This document shows, in pieces, positions 48,790 through 57,001 of a stretch of 57,001 bases of DNA. Below the pieces are notes generated by a model, which saw nothing but the letters and a program-made list of their open reading frames with translations, did no database searches and had not been told where the DNA came from. Location: assembly GCA_021733945.1 (NCBI GenBank), contig JAIPJX010000012.1, positions 1-57,001 on the forward strand, written 5' to 3'. Source of the DNA: Verrucomicrobiota bacterium (GTDB taxonomy: Bacteria; Verrucomicrobiota; Verrucomicrobiia; Limisphaerales; SIBE01). Position 1 is the first letter of the stretch. Each line of letters opens with the position of its first letter. The position numbers were made by a program, and so were the translations under genes.

Positions 48790-50205
48790 ATGCAAAGCAC
48801 CGAGGTCGGGTTTCGCCTTGGTCGCTTCCTACCTGTTATTGTTCTGTTCCTGTTTCCGGATTTTGCTTTGATTTCGGGGGCTGAGTCGTCAGCCGAAAAT
48901 GACCCGATCCATCTGGCCACGCCCTGGTGGGTGATTCCCTGGGCGGTGATGTTTTGCGGACTTGCGATCCTGCCGTTGGCAGTCGGGCGTTTCCGGCGGA
49001 TGCGACGGGAGACCCGTCTGATGGAACAGTACCGCCTGATCGTGGACAATGTCGGGGAAGTGATTTTGGTGATGGATCTGAATCTCCGGTATGTGTTTGC
49101 CAGTCCATCCGTGTTCCGATTGTACGGATATACGCCGGAGGAATTCATCGCCCGCCCGCTGGATCGAATCCTGAGCCCGGAATCTTTGAAGGACGCAATG
49201 GCCGCCTTTGAGGAGGAGATGGTGTTGGAGCAGACCGGCACGGCCGATCCGGGCAGGTGTCGTGTGATGGAGTCCCTCGAGTTTCGAAAGGATGGGTCGC
49301 GTGTCTGGGTGGAGAACACGGTTTCGTTCATCCGCGACGCCGACTCGAAGTTGCTGCGGGTGCTCTGCATATCCAAGGACATCACGGAGCGGAAACGTGT
49401 GGATGCGGAGTTGGCGAGAACGCGGGATGCGGCGCTGGAATCGACCCGGATCAAATCCGATTTTCTGGCAAACATGAGCCACGAGATCCGCACGCCGATG
49501 AACGGCGTAATGGGCATGACCGAAATGTTGTTGGACACGACGCTGACGGCGGAACAGCGGGATTATGCCGAAACCATTGAAAAATGTTCGAGGGATCTAC
49601 TCGCCATCATCAACGACATTCTGGATCTATCCAAGATCGAGGCGGGCCACCTGACGTTCGAGACCGTCGATTTCAATTTGGTTGAGCTGATTCAGGATAC
49701 GATCGGATTGGAGACTTATCGGGCTCGAGCCAAAGGCTTGAAGCTCTTTTGGCTCGTTGAACCGTCCGTGCCGACCTTACTCCAGGGGGATCCCGGCCGA
49801 TTGCGTCAGGTGCTTTCGAATCTGCTCGGCAACGCTGTAAAGTTTACTCAGAAAGGGGATGTCAGCGTGAGCGTCACCGGCGAGGGCAGCGGCGGCGATG
49901 AAGCAACCCTTCGGTTCTCGGTGCGCGACACGGGCATTGGAGTCTCTCCGGAACTGCGGCCGTATCTGTTTCAGCCGTTTACTCAGGGCGACAATTCTAT
50001 GACGCGTCAGTTCGGTGGCACGGGGCTTGGCCTGGTCATCTCCAAGCGAATTGTTGAGGGAATGGAGGGCCGAATCGATTTCGAGAGCACCCCGGGTCGG
50101 GGCAGCGATTTCTGGTTCACGGCGACGTTCGCGCTCCAACCTGGTGCGGGCAGAAATCAGGGGGTGCTGGATCCTCTCCGGTCCGCGCAAACCCCTGGTC
50201 GCTGA
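48790..50205 (+). CDS. PAS-domain sensor histidine kinase
   Basis: A 471-residue kinase. Two membrane segments are visible, one at about 10-30 and one at about 47-67 ([20 protein letters not shown]). A PAS domain spans about 85-205 ([35 protein letters not shown]). The HisKA motif [12 protein letters not shown] carries His231, and the HATPase domain has [19 protein letters not shown] and [10 protein letters not shown]. No receiver follows, unlike the kinase at 36052-38585, which it otherwise resembles closely in HisKA and HATPase. The ATG at 48790 is preferred to 48754 because it directly precedes the hydrophobic signal. No response regulator is next to it. Confidence 0.9.
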   Translation: MQSTEVGFRLGRFLPVIVLFLFPDFALISGAESSAENDPIHLATPWWVIPWAVMFCGLAILPLAVGRFRRMRRETRLMEQYRLIVDNVGEVILVMDLNLRYVFASPSVFRLYGYTPEEFIARPLDRILSPESLKDAMAAFEEEMVLEQTGTADPGRCRVMESLEFRKDGSRVWVENTVSFIRDADSKLLRVLCISKDITERKRVDAELARTRDAALESTRIKSDFLANMSHEIRTPMNGVMGMTEMLLDTTLTAEQRDYAETIEKCSRDLLAIINDILDLSKIEAGHLTFETVDFNLVELIQDTIGLETYRARAKGLKLFWLVEPSVPTLLQGDPGRLRQVLSNLLGNAVKFTQKGDVSVSVTGEGSGGDEATLRFSVRDTGIGVSPELRPYLFQPFTQGDNSMTRQFGGTGLGLVISKRIVEGMEGRIDFESTPGRGSDFWFTATFALQPGAGRNQGVLDPLRSAQTPGR

Positions 50206-50332
50206 TCAGGGCACGGTTCGAGTCCGGAGGCCCTTCGGGTGCCGTCCGCGAAGTTCTCCGCTTGATTTCTAGCGCGTTTTCCAATGGAGCTCCCCTGGTC
50301 TCATGACCGGCCAATCGTAACACATTCGTAAC

Positions 50333-50944
50333 ATGACTGATTCGTTGTTGTCACTTCCCGACCCTAGTGTGTGGGAGCTGGGAAGTCGTGACTCGACGTT
50401 TATGAACGAATTGATGCCGGATCGGAACAGAGGCTTGGGATTCGTTCCCGAGACCGAAACGAATGATGCGCAGCGCAAGCTGGTCCATGTCGTCCTCGAG
50501 GCAGTTTCGTCGTGCTGCTCGGGAAACAGCGACACGACCGCACCTTCCGAATTTGGGGGCAAGTCGCTCCATGAGATGCTGCTCTCGCTATTGACCTATT
50601 CCTACGCGTCTGCGACCTACGGGTCCCAGGAGATTGAATCGCGACTGGCTCGTGATGCGAGGATTCGGAAGCTGTGCGCGCGGACGGATTTGACCTGGCA
50701 CACCCTCAGGAAGTTCCGGCGACAGAATCGAAACGTCCTCAAAGCCGCTCTCGCTCACGTCCTTGAATCGATGCCGGAACTGATTTCGAATACCGAGATG
50801 GCCACGTGCGTGGGTGCTCGACGCGCGGTCGATTATGCGGATCGGACAACCTTTCCGGATGCGTTCCCAATCCTCTGTGTCGCCGTCGCCGAACGACGAA
50901 TCGAACGAGCTGTGATTGCGGACACGGCGGCTTTGGACGACTGA
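50333..50944 (+). CDS. DUF772 (transposase N-terminal domain) protein, probably partial
   Basis: A 203-residue protein. Residues about 80-145 (SLHEMLLSLLTYSYASATYG, SQEIESRLARDARIRKLC, WHTLRKFRRQNRNVLKAALA) match DUF772, the N-terminal DNA-binding domain of IS1182/IS5-type transposases. No DDE catalytic domain follows, and no inverted repeats are evident. It is a transposase fragment or a domesticated DNA-binding protein. It follows the histidine kinase by 127 bases on the same strand, but a functional link is not shown. Confidence 0.65.
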   Translation: MTDSLLSLPDPSVWELGSRDSTFMNELMPDRNRGLGFVPETETNDAQRKLVHVVLEAVSSCCSGNSDTTAPSEFGGKSLHEMLLSLLTYSYASATYGSQEIESRLARDARIRKLCARTDLTWHTLRKFRRQNRNVLKAALAHVLESMPELISNTEMATCVGARRAVDYADRTTFPDAFPILCVAVAERRIERAVIADTAALDD

Positions 50945-51392
50945 TCTGGATGGGGTGAGTTCACGCGAAACCGCGAAAGTTGGTGGAAAGGGCGGCAGGG
51001 CGAGGAGCCGCCGCCGGGAACCATTCGCGCCGCTGCCATTCGTTTGATGATGCGGCGCCGTACCTGTTGTGGATTCCTCGATGTTCGCAATGGAGCGGAT
51101 TGAGTTCCTGATTGGGAGGGAACGGATTTGGCTGCCTGAGTTCCAGGGAAATCTGCAGCTTCAGACACAACCAAAGCGGCGTCGGCGCTGCGCTCTGCCG
51201 CAGCACTCCAAAACACGATCGTTTTTTCCGGTGCCATGCCTTGGAATCCACCCCACTTTCCGAATGCCTTAAACTAAGGGCCGTGCGCTTCACGCTACCT
51301 TGTCGGAACCCCATCTCGTCTATCCGTGGCATTTCGAACCCGTTTCGGGGCGACCTTGCATTTGGCACCTCTGTTTTCTACGGTTGAACCTG
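50945..51392. other. Non-coding region with family A and C repeat fragments
   Basis: Bases 51018-51052 hold the reverse complement of the family A tail (CGCCGCTGCCATTCGTTTG). Bases 51175-51215 hold AAAGCGGCGTCGGCGCTGCG and CTCTGCCGCAGCACTCC, related to the palindrome at 56876-56937. No gene is supported. Confidence 0.5.
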
Positions 51393-52403
51393 ATGGATGA
51401 AAAATGGCATCTGGCCAACGACATGATTCCCGATTCTCCCCTTCCGGAGGTTTACGGGTACGATCGGGCCTGGGCCTTCAACTGTGCCGGAGAGCAGCTG
51501 CCGGTGCACCAGGACGCAGCGGAAACAATCCGGTTCATTGAGCAGACTAACCGGGAGGGCAAACCGTTTTTCGTGAACCTCTGGATTCACGAGCCGCATA
51601 CGCCGTTTCATACCGTTCCGAAATACGAGTGGCGCTTTCGGGATCTGGAACAGGAAGAGGACCGTATCTACGCATCGGTGATCTCGCACGCGGATGACCG
51701 GATCGGGGAGGTTCTGCAAACGCTTGATCGATTACACATCGCGGACAACACACTGGTTGTTTTCAGTTCGGACAACGGTCCCGCTCGGGCCGGCGGAACG
51801 GCGAAATTGGAACTGATGTATGACACTGCCACGGGTGCGGGCTGGGGAATCGCTGGTTCGAAGGGAGTGACCGGAGGTCGCAGAGGCTACAAGGCATCGC
51901 TGTTTGAAGGCGGTGTTGGAGTTCCGTTCATTGCGAGGTGGCCTTCAAAAATCGCGGCTGGTTCGGTCGACAACACCTCGTTGATCTCTGCCGTCGATCT
52001 GCTTCCGACGTTCTGCGAGATTGCCGGTGCCGTACTTCCGGAGAACTACACTCCGGATGGCATCAGCATCGTGAGGACCCTGATGGGTGAAGAAACGCCG
52101 AAACGATCAAAACCGTTGTTTTGGAAATTTCAGTCAACCTGGCCTCCTCCCAAGGCGCGACCCGACCACTGGGTGAGTTGGGCCGTTGTTCACGAAAGTT
52201 GGAAACTTGTGGCGAGCGAGGATTTTAAACACGTCGAACTCTATCAAATCACAACGGATGTATCTGAATCGGCGGACCTTGCTGCGACCCAGCCGGAAGT
52301 CGCCGGAAAACTCCTCGGCATGATCAAGGCCTGGAAACAAACGCTTCCGTCGGAACCGCGCGGAAATGTCTTTTCAACGGAGCGCAAGGAGCTCAAGCGG
52401 TAG
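51393..52403 (+). pseudogene. N-terminally truncated sulfatase
   Basis: The frame reads MDEKWHLANDMIPDSPLPEV and continues as a formylglycine-type sulfatase: FFVNLWIHEPHTPFH, LVVFSSDNGPAR, and GGRRGYKASLFEGGVGVPFI, ending in the usual C-terminal subdomain (GKLLGMIKAWK). The first 100 or so residues of the family are missing, including the C-x-P-S-R maturation motif and the N-terminal metal-binding Asp pair. The upstream sequence shows no such region in any frame. The reading frame is otherwise uninterrupted, so the truncation may be recent or an assembly artefact. It is unlikely to be an active sulfatase. Confidence 0.75.
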
Positions 52404-52724
52404 ACGCATGTGTCTCCCAGATTTATGTTTCCGCGCTCGTTCAGAGGTGGAGGTTGTCGCGCTGCGACATCCCCGTCCGCGTTGAGCGAACGGTCCGGGA
52501 AGTGTGAGGTTGGTTTCGGGGGAGGGAGATGTGGGTGGATTCGTGGTGCCGCGGGACAAGGGGGATGCCACTCGCAGCCCGACAGGCGCTACCTGAGGGG
52601 AAGTTCTTCGGGCGAGGGGCAACGGTGCCCCGAGATCATGCAGAATTTATGTTTCCAAACCCATACAAATTGGCCGGCGACATTGTAATTGCCTGCCGAT
52701 GGATTTGGTCGCTCAATTCCAACC
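52404..52724. repeat. Intergenic region with a family B hairpin
   Basis: TTGTCGC GCT GCGACA (52454-52469) is a family B hairpin. The phrase CAACGGTGCCCCGAGATC at about 52620-52637 also occurs next to the family B hairpin at 771-788. No gene is recognised. Confidence 0.55.
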
Positions 52725-55700
52725 ATGAAAAGGAAGGCGACGCACCTGCAAGAATCGACCCTGCTTGCCGTTCATCACAACATCGCCCGTGCTCCCGGTT
52801 GGATCATGGCGATCTTGTTTCTCTGTTTTCTGGCCGCTCTGCCGGTCTGCGATCGGCTGCTTCCATCGATATCCGCAGCCACGCCGGAGGAAAACGTGCC
52901 GGCCGCGCGCACGGTCAATCAAGGCACCGAGGTATTGAAACAATGGAGCCCGGATCAGCATCTCTATATCAAGGGTGAGCTGGGTGTTGGCGCGACCCAA
53001 CTATCCGATCTGGAACGGTGGCTTCGGGAAAACGCCCCCAATTGGACCATCGTTCTTCTGGAGAATGCCGCAGGCGAACTGTTCACAGACGCGGAAGGCG
53101 GCCGGCATTCCGGAATGGATGCCGTGGAACATGCGCTTGGCAAGGGATTGCCCAACCAGACCGCGTTCGGGCAATTGACCGATCCGCGCACTGGGGAACG
53201 CAACGGCGCGTTCTTCATCCTGTTCCTCCAGGAGCGCAAGTTTTCCTATTACGGCTCCGATGCGCAGGATCGCCGGGGCCTGGGGGAGGATCGGTGGGAC
53301 GAACGACTGGACCAACCAGCCGTCGCCGCGATGCGCTCCGGAGGCCGCATCGCAGACGCGGTGAAGGACACGGTGAGCAGCATCGATCGGCAGTTGTCGC
53401 AGCACATTGCCAACGAAGAGAAACAACGAAAGCAGAAGGAAGCCGAAGCCCTTTCCGTTCGCCAGCGTGCGCTGGATCTAGCCACGGCGAGTCTCGAGAA
53501 CGGGACGGCGGCGGTGAATCAGCTGGAGAACAAACTCCGGAGTCTTCTGGAGGAACATGCCGACCTTTCGGGAGAGATAGCGCATCCGAACCTCGCCCAA
53601 ATGCGGGTGGACCTCGCCGCGGCACGAGCGGCGCTGGACGATGACAACCCGAAAGCCGCACGCTCACTGGCGGAACAGGTGCGGGCCCAGGCTCAATCCG
53701 CGACCCTATCGATCGAAGATTACAGGCAGGCGGAATCGGAGTTCACAGTCATGGAAAGGCATCTCAGAGAGGCATCCTCCGCGCGTTACGCGGGGATTGC
53801 CGAACAGGTGCTGTCCGAAGCGCGGGCGGCGCTGACTCAGGCCCGGCAGGCGCATGAGAGAGCCGAACCCGCATACCAAAACCATCTCGAAACCACGGGT
53901 CAGAAACTGCAGAAAGCCCAGGCGCAAATCCAATTCGCCGAGCGTGCGGCTGCGCGACAACGCCAGTATATGAGGATCGGATCCGCATCCGGGGCCGCTC
54001 TCCTGCTTCTGATCGGGGTTGCATTGAACCTCCGCCGCCGCCGGAGCCGCGAAGAAGCCCTGGCACTCTGCGAGGCCTGGTCCAAAGCCCTGAACGAAAA
54101 AGCTTCCGCTCTGGTTGAATTGCTCGAAAAAACCCGCATCCTCCTGGGCGCTTCGAAGGACGAAGTCAGTGGTCGTTTCTCCGGCACGACACTCGAGTTG
54201 GGCCGCCAGGTGGTCTGCGATGTGGATGAATTGTTCATCATGTCGAGCTGCGCGGGGCACATCCACCATGACGCCGAAGCCCTGGTGCGGCCGGAGCGCC
54301 TGGCCCGGCGGGCATTCAACCTGTTCGCAGGAGCCAACTATCAAAAGACAATCCGCCGCCTGCGCGATGAACCTGTCGAGTTTCGACCCGAACAACGACT
54401 GGAGCTGTTGCTGCGGGGGCCCCGGGGAAAGCACGCGGCGCTCCTGGGAAACCTGGAATCCTACCAACCGTTTAAGCTTTCGTTCAGCGAACTCATCGAT
54501 GCCTTCAATCATCGGGCATCACGCGCCGTGGAAACGCTTGGTCGCATCGAATCCAGCCTGTCTGCCGTGGGTTCAACCCTGCATCTGATCGAGCGCAACC
54601 TCCAGTCCGCGCGGGCACAGGAGGCCCTCCTTCAAGTGCCGCCGGGATCCGATCGATCCTTCGTGGGAGCCCCGATCTTCGCGGTGCTGCTGCCCTCGGC
54701 GGAGCGCGATTTGACCGATGCCCAGGCGAGGGCGGTGACGGATCCGGTTGGTGCCCTGGAAGGTCAGGCAGAGTCTGCCCGGCAAAAGGTGGACGACGCA
54801 CAGGCCCTGACGCGCATCGCCTCACGCTATCATGCGGAATCCCGCGGTGAACTCACCGAGGCCGTCGAACAACTCAAAGGCGGTGGGTTGCAGACCGCCT
54901 GGATTGATCAAGCGGTTCTGCAATTGTCAAATCGCGCCGATGCGTTGGCCGAACAGGCGATGAAGGAATCCATCGCCGAACCCGCGGCGGAGTTGAACGA
55001 AGATCTGAGCAGGCTGATCGCTCGCACCCGCGAAACCATCGCCCTAAACCAGATGCGGTGCGAAGTCGGACTCAAAAGCGTGCAGGACACCGACGCCGTG
55101 ATTGCTTCGGCCCGGAAGGATCTCGCGGGTTCGCTGGGCAAAACACCGGACGCCATTCTGCGCGAACCGGGATGTGACCCTTCGGAACACATGGCGACCG
55201 CGCGCGAACAATTGACGGCGGTGAAAGCTTCCCTGGATCGGGGAGGTGTCGATGCGGCCCGAGATGGGTTGGAGGCCGTGGCCGAACTTGTCCGGGAGGC
55301 TGAATCTCTCGTGAAATCCACCCGTGCGGCTTTCGAGGAACATTCTGCAACACTGCGGGAACGTCAGCAACGGACCGAAAGTCTGGAGAAGGAACTGCCG
55401 TCCCATGAACAGATCCTGGTCGAAATCGAATCCACGTATGTAGGCTCGGTCCTGGAACTGGGGGCGGGCGATCCGACTCACCCGCACGCCAACGGCACCA
55501 TTCAGGACAATCTGAAAGAAGTGCGGGAGCACCTGACTTCGGTCCGCGAGTTGACGCGGATCGCGGTGGAGGACCATCGCGAGGCCCGCTTCCTGCAAGC
55601 CTCCAGGCGATTGAGCCAGGCAGCGGCATTGCAGGATCAGATCCGGTTCCGACTGGATGAAATCGTGGAGAAACGCCAGCGAATCCAGCAGGTGGAAGCA

Positions 55701-56639
55701 GCGAACGAGCAACTGGAGGGCGTCCTGAATCAGCGCATCGGGGAATTGGAGCCGTCACTGAAGGATGCGCGCACCACAAGACCAACGATTGAAGTCTTCG
55801 AGGGCGCGCGGATTCGATTCGATGGCGCCAGACGCAGGCGCGCCGCGACTCCCCGGGATCCCTTCACGGTAGCGGCAGAACTTGCTGCCGTTCAGGAAAC
55901 GGTGCTTCAGATTGGCGATCAGATTCGATGCGATTGGGAGGCTTATGCCGAAACGAATCGCAGCCTGCAAACCGCCGTGGCCCAGCTTGAGGTGGCGCGT
56001 CGGCTTGATCGCGACGCGGCTACCGACTCCCTCCCTGACAGCGGGCCAATCCTCCAGGCCTCCCGCGATCTCCAGGATCTGCTCCATCTGTCGGCGCGGG
56101 TGCAATCCGACCTGGCGGAGCCACACAACAACTGGATGCAACTGGACGCCGAGGCGGATCGGATCACGACGGAGGCGTGTCGTATCTCCAGCGTGCTCCG
56201 TCACGAATTGCAGGCGGCTCAAACCGCGCTGGCCGCATTGTCCGCCGCGGGTCACCGGGTGCGATCCGCCACCGGCTGGACGGGCGGTTTCGGCGTCACA
56301 CTCCTGGGAGCCCCGGGATCGCAACAATTAAATCATGCGAGGGCCCTGCTGGGCGATGGCCACTACGAACAGGCCCGGATCCACGCCGAAGCGGCCCGTC
56401 ACGCAGCGGAAACCGCCATAGCGCAGGCTGAAGCAGAGGTCCTACGCCGTCGGAGAGAGGAGCAGGCGCGATTGGAACAGGAACGGCGTCGGCGCGAAGA
56501 AGCCGAACGCCGTCGGATTTCAATCCAGAACTCTGGAGGTTCCGGATCAGGATTCGGGCACTCCAGTTTCACATCGCATTCCGGGACCAGCCGCTCCTCT
56601 TTCTCCAGCGGTTCGGGTGTCAATCGGTCGGGCTGGTGA
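52725..56639 (+). CDS. Large membrane-anchored coiled-coil protein with TPM-like N-terminus
   Basis: A 1,304-residue protein. A hydrophobic segment at about 27-48 may be a signal or anchor. Residues about 60-190 resemble a TPM-type domain (LSDLERWLRENAPNWTIVLL, GAFFILFLQERKFSYYGSD). A long coiled coil follows, then a membrane span near 416-438 (ASGAALLLLIGVALNLRRRR). Cytoplasmic helical repeats run to about 1240. The end is an Arg/Glu-rich helix and a Ser/Gly-rich tail ending SGW, as in many TPM proteins. The length is far above ordinary TPM proteins. The role is unknown; a scaffold or envelope-associated function is inferred. The ATG at 52725 is chosen over 52689 because it precedes the basic-hydrophobic start. 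Confidence 0.75.
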   Translation: MKRKATHLQESTLLAVHHNIARAPGWIMAILFLCFLAALPVCDRLLPSISAATPEENVPAARTVNQGTEVLKQWSPDQHLYIKGELGVGATQLSDLERWLRENAPNWTIVLLENAAGELFTDAEGGRHSGMDAVEHALGKGLPNQTAFGQLTDPRTGERNGAFFILFLQERKFSYYGSDAQDRRGLGEDRWDERLDQPAVAAMRSGGRIADAVKDTVSSIDRQLSQHIANEEKQRKQKEAEALSVRQRALDLATASLENGTAAVNQLENKLRSLLEEHADLSGEIAHPNLAQMRVDLAAARAALDDDNPKAARSLAEQVRAQAQSATLSIEDYRQAESEFTVMERHLREASSARYAGIAEQVLSEARAALTQARQAHERAEPAYQNHLETTGQKLQKAQAQIQFAERAAARQRQYMRIGSASGAALLLLIGVALNLRRRRSREEALALCEAWSKALNEKASALVELLEKTRILLGASKDEVSGRFSGTTLELGRQVVCDVDELFIMSSCAGHIHHDAEALVRPERLARRAFNLFAGANYQKTIRRLRDEPVEFRPEQRLELLLRGPRGKHAALLGNLESYQPFKLSFSELIDAFNHRASRAVETLGRIESSLSAVGSTLHLIERNLQSARAQEALLQVPPGSDRSFVGAPIFAVLLPSAERDLTDAQARAVTDPVGALEGQAESARQKVDDAQALTRIASRYHAESRGELTEAVEQLKGGGLQTAWIDQAVLQLSNRADALAEQAMKESIAEPAAELNEDLSRLIARTRETIALNQMRCEVGLKSVQDTDAVIASARKDLAGSLGKTPDAILREPGCDPSEHMATAREQLTAVKASLDRGGVDAARDGLEAVAELVREAESLVKSTRAAFEEHSATLRERQQRTESLEKELPSHEQILVEIESTYVGSVLELGAGDPTHPHANGTIQDNLKEVREHLTSVRELTRIAVEDHREARFLQASRRLSQAAALQDQIRFRLDEIVEKRQRIQQVEAANEQLEGVLNQRIGELEPSLKDARTTRPTIEVFEGARIRFDGARRRRAATPRDPFTVAAELAAVQETVLQIGDQIRCDWEAYAETNRSLQTAVAQLEVARRLDRDAATDSLPDSGPILQASRDLQDLLHLSARVQSDLAEPHNNWMQLDAEADRITTEACRISSVLRHELQAAQTALAALSAAGHRVRSATGWTGGFGVTLLGAPGSQQLNHARALLGDGHYEQARIHAEAARHAAETAIAQAEAEVLRRRREEQARLEQERRRREEAERRRISIQNSGGSGSGFGHSSFTSHSGTSRSSFSSGSGVNRSGW

Positions 56640-56740
56640 CGAGTGGGATCTTTCTAAGTGGAATTAAAAAATGGCAGTCGAGGCAGTTGAAAATGCCGAA
56701 GGGTCGAGATCCTCGTGAGGCCGTGACACCGATTGGAAGA

Positions 56741-56823
56741 AGGCAGAGGCAGAGGCAGAGGTTGTCGCGCTGCGACCGACAGCGCCTCGCAGCGCGAGGT
56801 ACACTAGTCCTCATGAGGTACAC
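56741..56823. repeat. Family B hairpins with a short microsatellite
   Basis: AGAGGC units repeat at 56741-56760. They are followed by GTCGC GCT GCGAC (56764-56776) and CCTCGC AGC GCGAGG (56785-56799), two hairpins with the same 3-base loops as family B. GAGGTACAC occurs twice (56796, 56815). Confidence 0.65.
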
Positions 56824-56875
56824 CACTCGTGGGTATGGTCCGGTCTTTGCCAGGTTCGCGATAGCGTCGTGGAGT

Positions 56876-56937
56876 GCGGCAGTCCTCTGCCGCTTTTGGA
56901 CCTGCCGACGCGGTGGAAAGCGGCAGAGGACTGCCGC
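56876..56937. repeat. Perfect 21-bp palindrome, family C
   Basis: GCGGCAGTCCTCTGCCGCTTT (given here as two parts: GCGGCAGTCC and TCTGCCGCTTT; 56876-56896) pairs without mismatch with 56917-56937 around a 20-base loop. Each arm is also self-complementary (GCGGCAG and CTGCCGC). A fragment of the same family lies near 51177-51206. The flanking 56640-57001 holds no supported gene. Confidence 0.75.
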
Positions 56938-57001
56938 AGTCCAAGATCTGGCGAAGGGATGAAGCCCCTCCCTGAATGAAGCTTGTTGGGTGGACCGGGT
57001 G

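Overview
The window looks like a chromosomal segment of a GC-rich member of the Verrucomicrobiota (Pedosphaera/Limisphaera-like) or a close PVC relative. This is inferred from gene content: a DUF1501 plus DUF1549/DUF1553 pair, FG-GAP and beta-propeller secreted proteins, a sialate O-acetylesterase, an esterase/SMP-30 fusion, the FxRA-type N-terminal region of the di-haem peroxidase, and many dispersed palindromic repeats. No 16S gene is present, so the placement is an inference.

Layout. 1-1,101: repeats, a small YwqK-like MORN gene and tRNA-Pro(TGG). 1,102-10,059: housekeeping genes (rpsT, tmk, pyrE, a ubiD-family decarboxylase, DUF983) interleaved with the secreted DUF1501, DUF1549/1553 and FG-GAP proteins. 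10,060-13,830: a repeat cluster, a MauG/CcpA-type di-haem peroxidase and a sialate O-acetylesterase. 13,873-15,701: an overlapping three-gene minus-strand unit with two thymidylate-kinase-like proteins and an L7Ae-like protein.

16,260-29,044 is the most notable region: a minus-strand cluster that looks like an anti-phage or DNA-modification island. In transcription order it has a small HTH gene, a DUF499 AAA+ ATPase, DUF3780, a DUF1016 PDDEXK nuclease, a DUF1156 adenine methylase, an AlbA_2/Schlafen-type ATP-binding protein, and a PLD-SNF2 helicase. The four genes from DUF499 to the methylase overlap by 4 nt each. The set has a BREX/DISARM-like logic (ATPase + methylase + helicase + nuclease) but lacks the hallmark PglZ, BrxL, DrmA and DrmB genes within the window. 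Palindromes sit inside the nuclease gene and in the helicase leader.

29,416-42,591: mfd, a VOC protein, two secreted proteins of unknown function, an outer-membrane barrel next to a hybrid histidine kinase that carries a one-base frameshift, an esterase/lactonase fusion and a CtBP-like dehydrogenase. 42,569-57,001: an accessory region with DUF2071, decayed genes (ECF sigma fragment, frameshifted ORF, N-truncated sulfatase), a GxxExxY gene between near-identical 50-bp repeats, a YncE-like propeller, an X-Pro dipeptidyl-peptidase bracketed by inverted MITE-like copies, a second histidine kinase, a DUF772 transposase fragment, and a 1,304-residue membrane-anchored coiled-coil protein with TPM-like features. 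At least five families of dispersed short repeats fill the gaps.
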